Source: DASQPR01 sp963724705
GTDB taxonomy: Bacteria; Actinomycetota; Actinomycetes; Mycobacteriales; Micromonosporaceae
Length of the DNA stretch: 64,000 nt
Reading direction: 5' to 3'
Assembly: GCA_963724705.1 (NCBI GenBank)
Contig: CAVRVS010000005.1
Coordinates: 316,943 to 380,942, forward strand
Each line of letters starts with the position of its first letter. Position 1 is the stretch's first letter. Positions 38,741 to 47,791 of this stretch are shown piece by piece. The notes beneath the pieces were generated by a model. The model ran no database searches, was not told the origin of the DNA, and saw only the letters and a list, made by a program, of their open reading frames with translations. Position numbers and translations under genes: made by a program.

Positions 38741-39673
38741 TCAGGTCGTCGCCCGCGCGACCACGACGTCGCCGGAGAGCCGGCCGTGGGGAGCGTCGCT
38801 CGTGATCGCGCCCGCGTGCCGCAGCGCGGAGATCACCCGGGTGGCATCCGAGGCACGGTAGATCGTCTCGGCCAACGCGAAGTGCCGCAACTGCGTCACC
38901 GTCTGCGGGCCGGCGGCGTCGAGATGGCTCAGGAGCGCGCGCCGCAGGGGACCTGGATGAGGCTCGAGCGAGATGTCCTGCAAATGACCGTCCGGGTCGG
39001 TCGGGTCGCGGTAGCGCACTCCGGCGTATTCGTCGACCGACCACAGCGCGTTCTTGAAGGCGTCCAAGCTGTTGGCTCGATCGGTGGCCAGGCTCACCAG
39101 CCGCGCATCTCCGTCGGCGGCCAGGAATTCGACGCCGGTCGTCAGCGTAAATCCGTTGCCGTGGAACGTGTCGCGCTGTCGAGCCCAGTCGCCCGCGGGC
39201 AGAACGGCGATCTGCTCGACCGGCCGACCGGCCCGATGCAGTCCGGCAACGGGCGCGGCGACATCGGCGTACACGAGTAGTGGTGCCCCAGCCGAACCGG
39301 CAGCAGTCATCGCCGCGGCCAATAGTTTCTCGGGCTCGCCATCTACCGCGTGCACGGCCAGGTTCGCCGGGGTCCGGAGGTCAGCTTGTACGCGTTCCAG
39401 ATGTGCTCCGACGGCCGCGTCCGGTCCGACGACAAGGTAGGTCAGCTTGCGCGCCCGCAGCAGGTCGTCGAACTCGGCGAAGCCGCGCAGCGCAGCCTCG
39501 GCGGTGGCGGCGTGCGGCTCGCTCAGATCGCTGGTCTGCGCGCGATCGTGGGGGACATCCGATCCCGACCATGCATACGCAAACGTCACGCGCTTCGCGC
39601 TGTGCAACGCGGCCGGCGTCCACACGTCCAGATACCGGACGAGCAATTCGCGCGTGACGCCGGCGATGGTCAT
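38741..39673 (-). CDS. Hypothetical cytoplasmic protein, 310 residues
   Basis: No family is firmly recognised. The N terminus VTRELLVRYLDVWTPAALH resembles the opening of three-Cys-motif partner-type proteins, and the body (LTYLVVGPD, PLLVYADVAAP, ADGDARLVSLATD) reads as an alpha/beta fold. The last 80 residues (RRALLSHLDAAGPQTVTQLRHF, then ATRVISALRHAGAI) look like a winged helix. There are no membrane segments. It is convergent with the PAP2 gene and appears monocistronic. Confidence 0.6.
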   Translation of the reverse strand: MTIAGVTRELLVRYLDVWTPAALHSAKRVTFAYAWSGSDVPHDRAQTSDLSEPHAATAEAALRGFAEFDDLLRARKLTYLVVGPDAAVGAHLERVQADLRTPANLAVHAVDGEPEKLLAAAMTAAGSAGAPLLVYADVAAPVAGLHRAGRPVEQIAVLPAGDWARQRDTFHGNGFTLTTGVEFLAADGDARLVSLATDRANSLDAFKNALWSVDEYAGVRYRDPTDPDGHLQDISLEPHPGPLRRALLSHLDAAGPQTVTQLRHFALAETIYRASDATRVISALRHAGAITSDAPHGRLSGDVVVARATT

Positions 39674-39756
39674 GCCCCAAGTGTGACGGGCTGACCGGTT
39701 CGCGGGCTAGGTTCCGGTCAGCCCGGCGCTCGTGGCGGCCCAGCGGCAGGCGATGA

Positions 39757-41286
39757 TCACGGCGACCGTTTCGCGGTACGGAGAACGCGCGCGAGCGTAT
39801 CGAGAGCCGCCGGGAAGCCGCTTTCGGAGGGAGTCCCGTAGCCCACGATGAGTCCCTGCGGACGAACGGGCGGTGCCGATCCGTCCGCCACCAGCCGGTT
39901 CGGCTCCGCCGCCGCTCGGTCTGGCGCGGCCGGCCCCGTGTTCAACCAGTGACTGTCGAGGTCACCGACCGCGAGTCCATACGTCGCTGCGTGGCGGAGA
40001 ACGTCCGACTCGCTGGGTCCGTCGGCGGGCAGCGACACCAAAGCGTGCAGACCGGCCGCGATGCCGTGCAGCGAATGTGACCGCAGCCGGGCCACGAGCA
40101 GATCGCGACGCCGGCGATAGCGCAGCCGGGAGGATCGGACGTGCCGGTCGTATCCGTGACTCGCGATCAGATCGGCCAGCGTGAGTTGCCCGATCGACTC
40201 GGTGAACAGGTCGGCGTAACGCTTCGCTTCCACGACCGGCTCGACCAGCGCGTCGGGCAGCACGAGCCACGCGAGACGGACCGCGGGCGCCAGCGTCTTG
40301 GACGCCGTACCGACATAGATGACACGGTCGGGCGCGGTGCCCTGGAGGGCGCCGACGGGTTGGCGGTCGTAACGGAACTCGCCGTCGTAGTCGTCCTCGA
40401 TGACGAAGCCATCACATGCCGCCGCCCACGCCGTGGCGGCACGCCGCCGATCCGGCTGCATCGTGACACCCATCGGGTACTGGTGCGCTGGCGTCACCAC
40501 GATCGCCCGTACGTTCCGGAACGCGTTCTGCGACAACAGGTCGGTACGTGCTCCGCGTGCGTCAACCGGAAGCGGAACGACATCGGCGCCGTGGTGGCGG
40601 ACCACGTCCCGGTGGAACGCGAAGCTCGGGTCCTCCATCGCGATCGCGGCGGCGCCACGGTTGCGCGGCAATTCGGTGCCGATCGGGTTGGCGGTGCCGG
40701 CGTTGCTCAGAACCGTCGTCAGCAGCGCCAACGCTTGTACGTACCCGGAGACGACGACGATCCGATCCGGGTCGGCGCGGACTCCGCGCGCTCGCCCGAG
40801 ATACTCAGCCAACGCTTGGCGCAGTTCGACGCGACCGCGTGGATCTCCGTACCCGTAAATAGATGGTGGTGCGGTGGCCAACGCCCGTCGCAGTGACCGC
40901 ACCCACGCGGAGGCCGGGAAGCTCGTGACATCCGGAGTCCCCGGCCGGAGGTCGTAGCGTGGATGGTCGTCGTCGACCGCGTGCGGTGCGGTGGCGGGCG
41001 GTGCCGCGCGAAGATCCGCGACGATGGTGCCGGAGCCCGTGCGGGCTTGAAGGTATCCCTCGGCGATGAGTTGGTCGTAGGCGGCGTTGACGGTTCCGCG
41101 GGCGAGCCCCAACTCCGCGGCCAGTGAACGCGTGGACGGCAGCTTCGCTTGTGGTGCAAGACGCCCCGAGCGGATGCCATCCCGCAGCGCGCGTTCGAGC
41201 GCGGCTCGACGCCCGGCGCCGGTGCCTCTGCCGGTGCCGACCTCGAGATGAAGATCGACGCCGAACGCAGCCCAGTCGACGGCCAT
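39757..41286 (-). CDS. MocR/PdxR-type GntR regulator with aminotransferase domain
   Basis: A 509-residue fusion of an N-terminal GntR winged helix (LPSTRSLAAELGLARGTVNAAYDQLI, residues ~50-80) and a fold-type I aminotransferase domain with the PLP Lys in VGTASKTLAPAVRLAW and VIEDDYDGEFRYDRQP. Such proteins use PLP or an amino-compound adduct as effector. It is divergent from an AhpD-like gene with a 70-base gap, the usual position for its target promoter. Confidence 0.9.
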   Translation of the reverse strand: MAVDWAAFGVDLHLEVGTGRGTGAGRRAALERALRDGIRSGRLAPQAKLPSTRSLAAELGLARGTVNAAYDQLIAEGYLQARTGSGTIVADLRAAPPATAPHAVDDDHPRYDLRPGTPDVTSFPASAWVRSLRRALATAPPSIYGYGDPRGRVELRQALAEYLGRARGVRADPDRIVVVSGYVQALALLTTVLSNAGTANPIGTELPRNRGAAAIAMEDPSFAFHRDVVRHHGADVVPLPVDARGARTDLLSQNAFRNVRAIVVTPAHQYPMGVTMQPDRRRAATAWAAACDGFVIEDDYDGEFRYDRQPVGALQGTAPDRVIYVGTASKTLAPAVRLAWLVLPDALVEPVVEAKRYADLFTESIGQLTLADLIASHGYDRHVRSSRLRYRRRRDLLVARLRSHSLHGIAAGLHALVSLPADGPSESDVLRHAATYGLAVGDLDSHWLNTGPAAPDRAAAEPNRLVADGSAPPVRPQGLIVGYGTPSESGFPAALDTLARVLRTAKRSP

Positions 41287-41356
41287 AAAGTGGTCCAATC
41301 TTTCGCTACCGTATTGGCCCTTAGCGTAGGACCGATTACGCCATAACGTTGGTGGC
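41287..41356. promoter_or_regulatory. Divergent MocR control region
   Basis: The 70-base gap holds an imperfect inverted repeat, GGTCCAAT (41292-41299) and ATTGGCCC (41313-41320), plus a further GGACC half site at 41329-41333. MocR proteins typically bind repeated half sites between themselves and their target, so this is the likely operator. The promoter hexamers could not be fixed. Confidence 0.4.
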
Positions 41357-41884
41357 ATGACAACGCAGACCGCAGTGCCATCACAATCGGATTCCTCCGA
41401 CTCAAAGCCGACCGAATCGACCAGCCAACTCGTCACGACGTCCAACACGGTCCGCTCGGCCGTGGACGAACTCGCGCCACAGATCAACAAGGCTATGAAC
41501 GCGCTGGAGGCCGCGTCGCGCAAGTCGCGCATCGAGGCGCCGCTGCAGGAACTCGTCCGGGCCCGAGCGTCCCAACTCAACGGCTGCGCGTACTGCGTCG
41601 ACATGCACTCTGCCGACGCCCGCGCCGGTGGCGAGACCGAGCGACGGCTGTATGCGCTGCCGGTGTGGCGCGACACGCCCTTCTTTACGGCCCGCGAGCG
41701 GGCCGCGCTGGCGCTGACCGAAGCGGCGACACGGCTGACCGAGGGCCCGGTCTCGGACGAGGTTTTCGCCGCCGCGGCCGAGCAGTTCGATGAGGTCGAG
41801 CTGGCCGAGCTGATCTGGGTCATCGCCATCATCAACGCCTGGAATCGGCTCGGCGCGACCGCGCACGCGTGGCCGCTGTCATGA
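41357..41884 (+). CDS. Carboxymuconolactone decarboxylase/AhpD-family protein
   Basis: A 175-residue all-helical protein with the AhpD-type redox motif GCAYCVDMHSADAR (C-x-x-C-x3-H) near residue 73 and the following AALALTEAATRL helix. The family includes peroxidase partners and gamma-carboxymuconolactone decarboxylases; the CxxC suggests an alkylhydroperoxidase-like redox role. It ends in an ATGA overlap with the next gene and faces a MocR regulator. Confidence 0.88.
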   Translation: MTTQTAVPSQSDSSDSKPTESTSQLVTTSNTVRSAVDELAPQINKAMNALEAASRKSRIEAPLQELVRARASQLNGCAYCVDMHSADARAGGETERRLYALPVWRDTPFFTARERAALALTEAATRLTEGPVSDEVFAAAAEQFDEVELAELIWVIAIINAWNRLGATAHAWPLS

Positions 41885-42681
41885 CCGCCCCGACGGGTCG
41901 CGCGGCCGCGGTGCGGCTGCGCGACCTGCACCGGCCCGGGCATCCGGTGGTTCTACCGAACGTGTGGGATGCCGGCTCGGCACGCATCGTGGCGGCGGCC
42001 GGGTTCGCCGCCGTCGCCACGAGCAGCGCCGCCGTCGCCGAGTCGCTCGGATATCCCGACGGCGAGGCGGCGCCGGTGGAGGAAGTCCTGGACGCGGTCG
42101 CGCGCATCGCCCGCGCGGTGCCCGTGCCGGTCACCGCCGACATCGAGCGGGGGTACGGACTTCCGCCGGCGCAGCTGGTCGAGCGGCTGGCGGCGAGCGG
42201 AGCGGTCGGCTGCAACCTCGAGGACTCGCAGCCGTCGACGCGAACGCTTGTCGATGCCCACGAGCAAGCCGACTTCCTCGGCGCCGTACGGGAATCTGCC
42301 CGTGCCGCCGGCATCGACCTCGTCATCAACGCGCGCATCGACGTGTTTCTGGACGAGATCGACTTCGGCGCGGACTCGACGACGGCGCGGCTCGACGAGG
42401 CGATCCGCCGAGCGAGGTTGTACGTTTCGGCCGGGGCCGACTGTGTCTACCCGATCCTCATGACCTCGGCGGCCGACATTCGGGCAATCGTCGACGAGAC
42501 CGGCGCCCGGGTGAACATCCTCGGGAGATCCGACGCCCCCACGGTTGCGGAGTTGGCCGCGCTCGGCGTGGCTCGCGTCAGTTTCGGTGCCGGACTGTAC
42601 CGAGCGGCGTATCAGCATTTTCGCGAAGCTGTCGGCGGGATCGCCGCGTCGTCGGTCGAGCCGCCGTCACGGGATCAGTGA
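41881..42681 (+). CDS. Isocitrate lyase/PEP mutase-family enzyme
   Basis: A 266-residue TIM-barrel protein of the ICL/PEPM family: PNVWDAGSARIVAAAGF, the metal site TADIERGYG, GCNLEDS, INARIDVF and VNILGRSDAPTVAELAALGV in order. It lacks the isocitrate-lyase KKCGH loop, so a C-C lyase or hydrolase on a 2-keto or carboxy-phosphonate-like acid is more likely than isocitrate lyase itself. Translation is coupled to the AhpD-like gene. Confidence 0.85.
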   Translation: MTAPTGRAAAVRLRDLHRPGHPVVLPNVWDAGSARIVAAAGFAAVATSSAAVAESLGYPDGEAAPVEEVLDAVARIARAVPVPVTADIERGYGLPPAQLVERLAASGAVGCNLEDSQPSTRTLVDAHEQADFLGAVRESARAAGIDLVINARIDVFLDEIDFGADSTTARLDEAIRRARLYVSAGADCVYPILMTSAADIRAIVDETGARVNILGRSDAPTVAELAALGVARVSFGAGLYRAAYQHFREAVGGIAASSVEPPSRDQ

Positions 42682-42695
42682 CTTCAAGCTGCCGT

Positions 42696-43551
42696 TCAGC
42701 CGAGCAACGCTGAGGCCACGCTGGCGAATCCGGCGAGCGGGTCCTCATCCGGTCCAGTGATGAGGTTGACGGCGACGTGGTTCGCGCCGGCCTCGATATG
42801 CCGGGCCAGACGGGCCGCGATGGCGGTCGCGTCGCCGTAGACGACCAGCGCGTCGATCAGCCGATCACTGCCTCCGCCGGCGAGGTCCTCGTCGGTGAAG
42901 CCGAGTGAGCGCAGGTTGCGCGTGTAGTTGGACAGGCCGAGATACGGCTTTTCAACGGTCGGGCGGCCGATCGCCCGAGCCCTCTCCGGATCGGTCGCGA
43001 TGACGACCCGCTGTTCGGGCGCGAGCAGCACGCCCGGGCCGACGATCTCGCGCGCGCGTCTGGTGTGCTCGGGCGTGACCAGGTAGGGATGCGCGCCGGC
43101 GGTGCGGTCCGCGGCCAGCTTCAGCACGCGCGGTCCGAGAGCGGCCAGGACCCGACGATCCATGGGTACGTGCGCCTCGTCGAGCGCATCGAGGTAAGCG
43201 ACCATCGCTTCGTACGGCTTGGTGTAGCGAGCGCCGGTCGCTTCGGGGTGTCCGACGCCGATGCCGAGGAGGAAGCGGCCCGGGTGTCGCTGTTCGATCC
43301 GGTGGTACGACGCGGCGACCGTCTCCGGTGCGTCCTTCCAGATGTTCACGATCCCGGTCGCGACCATGATCGTGGTGGTCGCGTCCAGGTAATCCTCGAT
43401 CATCCGGAGATCGCCGTCGGGCGAGCCACCGACCCAGATAGCGCCGTATCCCGAGCCGCTCCAGCCCGTTCGCGAATGCCGGGGTCAGGTCGCTGAAGCG
43501 CCGGAACACGCCGTACGTGCCCAGACCATCGATCACCCGTACGTCAACCAT
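42696..43551 (-). pseudogene. LLM-class F420-dependent oxidoreductase with one frameshift
   Basis: The N terminus MVDVRVIDGLGTYGVF..LTPAFANGLERLG starts at 43551; near 43450 one extra base puts the rest in another frame, where YGAIWVGGSPDGDLRMIED and TTTIMVATGIVNIWKDAP continue. Without that base the two parts join into a standard ~284-residue LLM enzyme (GIGVGHPEATG block, AALGPRVLKLAADRT). The 235-residue downstream frame alone lacks the first barrel strands. Confidence 0.8.
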
Positions 43552-43678
43552 GTCGCTCCGTCCTGTGGGTGTGGCCGTCCGGCCGACCCGGCCAGACGCT
43601 ATCGGCAACATGACCTCGAAATGCCGCTATTCCCCGCGTGCCCGACGTGTGGCCGACGAGACGGCATCACGACTTGAC

Positions 43679-44323
43679 ATGATGGCGCGTATGGCCGATC
43701 GCAAGCACGGCGCGTCCGCGCCGCCGACCGAGTCCGAAATGCGCGGCGACGACTGGGCTGGGTCGGATCTATCCGGCCAGACGTACGAGCGCGTCGCGTT
43801 TGTCGACGTCGACTTTCTCGACACGACAAACACCGGCGCCACGTTTACCGACTGTACGTTCCGCGATTGCTGCTTCAACGCTTCGGCCCACACGTCGGCT
43901 GCGTTCGTGAACTGTTCGTTCGCCACCAGCACGTTCTTCGACGCGACATTCACCGAGTGCAAGTTCGTCGGGAGCATGTTCGAGCGCTGTACGTTCGGGC
44001 TGGTCAAGGTGGTCGGCGGCGACTGGTCCTTCGTCGGTCTCCCCGGCGCCGACCTTCGGCGTACGTCGATCGTCGGCACCCGCATGCGCGAAGTCGATCT
44101 GACCGGGGCGCAGCTTCAAGACGCCGTCCTGCAGAACGTGGACCTGTCCGGTGCCTGGTTGCACGGCGCCAACCTGAGCCGGGCCGACCTACGCGGATCC
44201 GACGTGTCCGCGATCAACCCCACCGAGTCGACGATCACCGGGGCGATCATCGACGTACAGCAGGCCTTGACCTTCGCCGCCACGCTCGGGCTCGTCGTCC
44301 GCGACGACGTGCCTCGCGGCTGA
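43679..44323 (+). CDS. Pentapeptide-repeat protein
   Basis: About 214 residues with two blocks of A(D/N)Lxx-like pentapeptides: 60-125 (phase built on C/F-T-x-C-T-F, such as FTDCTFRDCCFNAS) and 135-185 (ADLRRTSIVG, ANLSRADLRGSDVS). It should form a short right-handed quadrilateral helix; the N-terminal ~30 residues are disordered. Cys-rich rungs in the first block are unusual. Starts at 43679 or 43691 are possible. Some relatives protect gyrase; nothing here shows that. Confidence 0.8.
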   Translation: MMARMADRKHGASAPPTESEMRGDDWAGSDLSGQTYERVAFVDVDFLDTTNTGATFTDCTFRDCCFNASAHTSAAFVNCSFATSTFFDATFTECKFVGSMFERCTFGLVKVVGGDWSFVGLPGADLRRTSIVGTRMREVDLTGAQLQDAVLQNVDLSGAWLHGANLSRADLRGSDVSAINPTESTITGAIIDVQQALTFAATLGLVVRDDVPRG

Positions 44324-44342
44324 GACTCCGGGCACCTACGTC

Positions 44343-44910
44343 GTGAACCCGATGCCGCACGGCTATACGAACGACACGCGGGGCGACGGGGCGTTCGTGG
44401 TGAAGACGTATGTCGGCCCGAGCGTCGCGGCTCGCCACGATCGCGAACGGACCATCCTCGAACGGTTGCATGCTCTGCTGCCGATCGCCGCGGTGGTTCC
44501 GGATGGGTTGGATTTCACCGCCGACCGCATCCCGGAACGGCGCGACTTTGCGGCAACTGCAGTCGATCCCCTTGTCGCTCGCGGCGCCCGATGTGGAGCA
44601 CTTCTCCGGCGCGGTCCTCGTTCACGGCGACTATGGCCCGAACAACATGTTGTTCGATCCGCGTACGGTCGCGGTCACCGGTCTGCTGGATTGGGAGTGG
44701 GCGCACGTCGGCCGTTCGATCGAAGACCTCGCGTGGTGCGAGTGGATCGTCCGCATGCACCATCCCGGACATGTCGCCGCGCTGCGACGTCGCCACCGAG
44801 CTGTGGCGGCAGCGAATCCGCGTGACCGAGTACCTGGTCGGAGTGACGTCATCGCGCCCGTCGTATGCGATGTCGCCGGTCGCGGTCTCGGGGAGTCACA
44901 GTCGCACTCA
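44343..44910 (+). pseudogene. Aminoglycoside phosphotransferase (APH)-family remnant
   Basis: Three frames hold parts of one APH protein: MPHGYTNDTRGDGAFVVKTY (nucleotide-binding start, from 44343), LRQLQSIPLSLAAPDVEHF with catalytic HGDYGPNNMLFD and DWEWAHVGRSIEDLAWCEW, and DVATELWRQRIRVTEYLVGV. About 80 residues of the N-lobe/hinge are missing near 44530 and a further frame change occurs near 44790. Catalytic residues survive but the gene cannot give a whole enzyme. Confidence 0.7.
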
Positions 44911-45202
44911 GCTCAGTGAGCCGGTCGATGCTGTCGGACTCATCGGCGACGCGGTTGCGCCCGATGCGTCCGCACCGCAGACATCGATGCACGATCATGT
45001 ATCCCTTGGACGGATGGTGGTCGAGCGCTATCGGCGCCATCAGACCGTGGCACGGATTCGCGCGGTCGCCGGGCAGGACGTCGACATGGAGCGAGAACAG
45101 GCAGTCCGGGCAGTGGTTGCGGTAGCCGCCGCCGGCGAGCGGCGCGACGGCCACGCCGCAGTTGGCACAGACGAACGGCGTGTTCTCGGTGGTTCTGGTG
45201 AT
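44849..45202 (-). CDS. RNHCP-domain zinc-binding protein, start codon apparently ATC
   Basis: A ~117-residue protein with the RNHCP domain: FVCANCGVAV, GGYRNHCPDCLFSLHVDV, GDRANPCHG and IVHRCLRCGRIGRN, three cysteine pairs that should bind zinc. The domain needs the residues upstream of the first GTG (45154), but the only plausible start in that frame is ATC at 45202, preceded by GAGGA at 6 bases spacing, so ATG-to-ATC change or a one-base insertion joining a GTG at 45215 is likely. Function of the domain is unknown. Confidence 0.7.
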   Translation of the reverse strand: MTRTTENTPFVCANCGVAVAPLAGGGYRNHCPDCLFSLHVDVLPGDRANPCHGLMAPIALDHHPSKGYMIVHRCLRCGRIGRNRVADESDSIDRLTELSATVTPRDRDRRHRIRRAR

Positions 45203-45594
45203 GGCCGGTCCTCACGAGTCGAAGTGATCTTCAAACTCGAAAGGCCCAGGGTTCCGTCTGCTCTCGCGCGAGACCGCCGGATCACGGCGGCACGCGCTCG
45301 CAGGCTTGGTTGGCGAGTGACCGATTCACCGCCGGCCTCTCGGGCCAGCGATTACTTCCAGTTCCTGCTTCATCCCGGCCTGTTGCATCCGGAAATCCGT
45401 ACCCCTGCTGGTTTTGTCTCGTCACTTATATGTTTCAGGCCGAGATTTTGGGCCAGCCACTGTCAGGAAGGTTCCCCCGCCTGCCACCGGTAGGTGTCGT
45501 CCAACCGCACTGCCGTCGGCGTCGTCCCCTGTCAGGCGCGCACGACTCGACTAGCCAAGATCACCTCCGGTCGGAACGGGTGCCGGGAACGGTG
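45203..45594. other. Gap without recognisable gene
   Basis: Nearly 400 bases between the RNHCP gene and the hairpin below show no convincing gene. Base composition is less GC-rich than the surroundings in the middle (around 45420-45450), and no repeats stand out. Confidence 0.5.
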
Positions 45595-45634
45595 CCTATC
45601 TCTCTGCACGCACTGGCGCGCGCAGAGAGATAGG
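45595..45634 (-). terminator. Long perfect hairpin downstream of the MFS gene
   Basis: CCTATCTCTCTGC (45595-45607) and GCAGAGAGATAGG (45622-45634) form a perfect 13-base stem with a 14-base loop that can fold further (GCGC pairs). It sits 93 bases after the MFS stop on the minus strand and is best read as its terminator, without a T-run. A protein-binding palindrome is the alternative. Confidence 0.55.
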
Positions 45635-45727
45635 TGAGTATGGGATTACCTTCGCCTCGGATCATTCGACGGCGCAACCGGATTCTCCGCCGGGCGACCG
45701 AGGTGTCGTGGCTGGTGCCGTGTGACC

Positions 45728-47066
45728 CTAGTTGGGTCCGAGATTGTCGAGAGATTCGATCCGTCGCAACTTCGAGAACACGATCCATGGCAGGGACAGC
45801 GGCACGCCGGCCGAGGCGACGAACAGCGTCGCGCGCAGGCCGATGTGGTCGCCGAGAACGCCGGCGAAGATCGCCGCGATCGGTGTCAGCGCACCGATCA
45901 GGAACCCGAACCCGGCGGCGACCCGGCCCTGCACCGCATTGGGCGTCGCGGCCTGGCGGATCGTCATCTCGACGATGTTCGCGGCGACGATCGCGCACCC
46001 GGCGATGAGGAACACCGCGGCAAAGATGATCGTCCGCGTCGATGCCGAGCCGCCGACAAAGGGCAGCGAGAAGATCGCGGCCGCGCCGATGACGTACCCG
46101 CCGAGCAGGAGACGCCCGGGTCCGACGCGGCGCAGCGCACGGTCCAACAGCGTCGCCGCGATCAGGCCGCCGACCCCGAAGCCGGCGAATACCAGGCCGA
46201 TCTCACCAGCGGACATGTGTGAAACACGGGCCGCATAGATCACGAAGATCGTCAACATGATGCTGGCGAAGACGTTGAACACCGCCGCTGCGCCGGCTAT
46301 CGATCGCAGCAACGCGTGCGTGACTGTGAACCGGAGGCCATCAAGGATGTCAGCGAAGACCCGCCGGACAAGACCGCCGTCGCGCGCTGCGGGTTCGCGC
46401 TTGACAACCGGTTCGGGGGTACGGATGACCGCGACGCTCCACGCAGAGACCAGAAACGACAGTGCGTCGGCGAGCAGCGCGAACGGCGCTCGGACAAGCT
46501 GCACCAAGAGACCGGAGAGTCCGGGTCCCGCCACATCGGACAGCGACTGAGTCGTCTGGAGGCGGCTGTTGCTGGATAACAAGCGATCCGGTCCCACAAG
46601 CGTTGGTAGATAAGCCTGGTAGGCGAGGCTGAAGACGACGGCCAGACACCCGACCACCAGCGCGACGAGATACAGCACAGGCATGCGCAGATAGCCGAGC
46701 CAGGCGAGGATCGGTACGGTGCCGATCGCGACCGCCCGTCCGAGGTCCGCACCGATCATCAGCGGTCGACGGCGCATCCGGTCGACGACGACGCCGAAGA
46801 ACAGCATGAGACCGAGGACGGGCAACTCGCGCGCCGCGCCGAGCAGCCCGATCTGTGTCGCGGTCGCGTGCAGATACAGCACCGCGGTCAGCGGCAATGC
46901 CAGCGTCGTGACCTGGGTGCCGAAGGCGGAGATGCTTTGGCCCAGCCATAGCCGGTTGAAGTCCTGGCGTCGGAGGTCATCATCGGTCGGCAGCGGGTCA
47001 ACGGGACGGTTTCGGTGTCCGGTCGTAAGTCGCGGTTGTGTCGAGCTTCGTTGTTTCGGTGCTCAC
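45728..47066 (-). CDS. MFS efflux transporter (macrolide-efflux type), N terminus frameshifted
   Basis: Twelve-helix MFS protein with loop motif FFGVVVDRMRRRPLMIG and LLSSNSRLQTTQSL, as in MefA-like exporters; ends at SLDNLGPN. The long frame has no ATG/GTG; its upstream extension reads DDDLRRQDFNRLWLGQSISA, the real first helix. A GTG at 47066 (VSTETTKLDTTATYDRTPKPSR) joins this only if one base near 47000 is removed. As it stands the start would be a TTG at 46897, leaving out helix 1. Confidence 0.75.
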
Positions 47067-47102
47067 AGGTTGTTTCGGTGCTCACGGTGTTTCGGTGCTC
47101 AC
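47052..47102 (-). repeat. Triplicated 15-bp start-region repeat before the MFS gene
   Basis: TGTTTCGGTGCTCAC occurs at 47052-47066, 47071-47085 and 47088-47102 (plus strand). On the minus strand each copy is GTGAGCACCGAAACA, i.e. a GTG start followed by Ser-Thr-Glu-Thr, and each copy opens a different reading frame because the spacings are 19 and 17 bases. Only the first frame leads towards the transporter. Confidence 0.85.
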
Positions 47103-47317
47103 GGGTGACGGCTCCTGATGTCGGTGGAACAGGTCGCCGCGCTGGACGTCTCCGCGCGCTCCACCGACCGTCGCCGGCGGGAGCAGACCTCGATGGTCAT
47201 GAAACTGACCGTATGATCAGGTGCCCGACTGCGCCATGTCGGCTATTCGAGCTAATTTCGACGACGGGAAGTCTGGTGGCCATCGACGCGGATGAAGTTG
47301 CCGGACCGGAGGCGATC

Positions 47318-47755
47318 GTGAGCGCGGTCAACTGGCCGGTGCGACGGCGTGGGCCAAGACGACTGGTCGGCGCGGCGAGCATTCCCGGGATGGTGCAGTT
47401 GCATCAGGCGATCCCGATCGTCGAGCGCCAACACGCATTGATCGAGGAGCTACGTGCCCGTGCGCCCAGGTTCGTACGGGGTGCCGATCTCGCCATGCGC
47501 ACTGGTACGACCGTGCGCACGGTCGAACGGGATCTCGCGCGCCTGACGGAAGCCGGGGTGCCGGTCCAAGTGCGCCGGGGCCCGGGCGGTGGCTACCGGA
47601 TCAACATCCGGACGTCGTTGCCGCCGGTGATCCTCACGCCGGGCGAGGTATCCGCGCTTATCGCGTCGGTGGTGGCCGTGGGTCCGTACGTCTCGGCGAC
47701 GGCGCAGACCGCACTGGGCAAGCTGTTGGCGGCACTCGTCCCGGAAGAAGCGTGA
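47318..47755 (+). CDS. HTH (YafY/DeoR-like) regulator, short form
   Basis: About 145 residues from the GTG at 47318, which has a perfect GGAGG 6 bases upstream. It holds a helix-turn-helix resembling the start of YafY-type regulators: MRTGTTVRTVERDLARLTEAGVPVQVRRGPGGGYRI, then a short stretch (LTPGEVSALIASVVA) where full-length family members continue into a WYL domain that is absent here. The N-terminal ~45 residues are not typical. A start at 47213 is possible but lacks a ribosome site. Confidence 0.65.
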   Translation: MSAVNWPVRRRGPRRLVGAASIPGMVQLHQAIPIVERQHALIEELRARAPRFVRGADLAMRTGTTVRTVERDLARLTEAGVPVQVRRGPGGGYRINIRTSLPPVILTPGEVSALIASVVAVGPYVSATAQTALGKLLAALVPEEA

Positions 47756-47791
47756 CAGCGATGACGCAGCGCGGCGCTCCCGCTTCTCGAG

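Noticed and set aside
43675..43695. TTGACA ... TATGGC promoter inside the pentapeptide gene start
   Set aside because: Spacing of 10 bases is too short for a sigma-70-type promoter.
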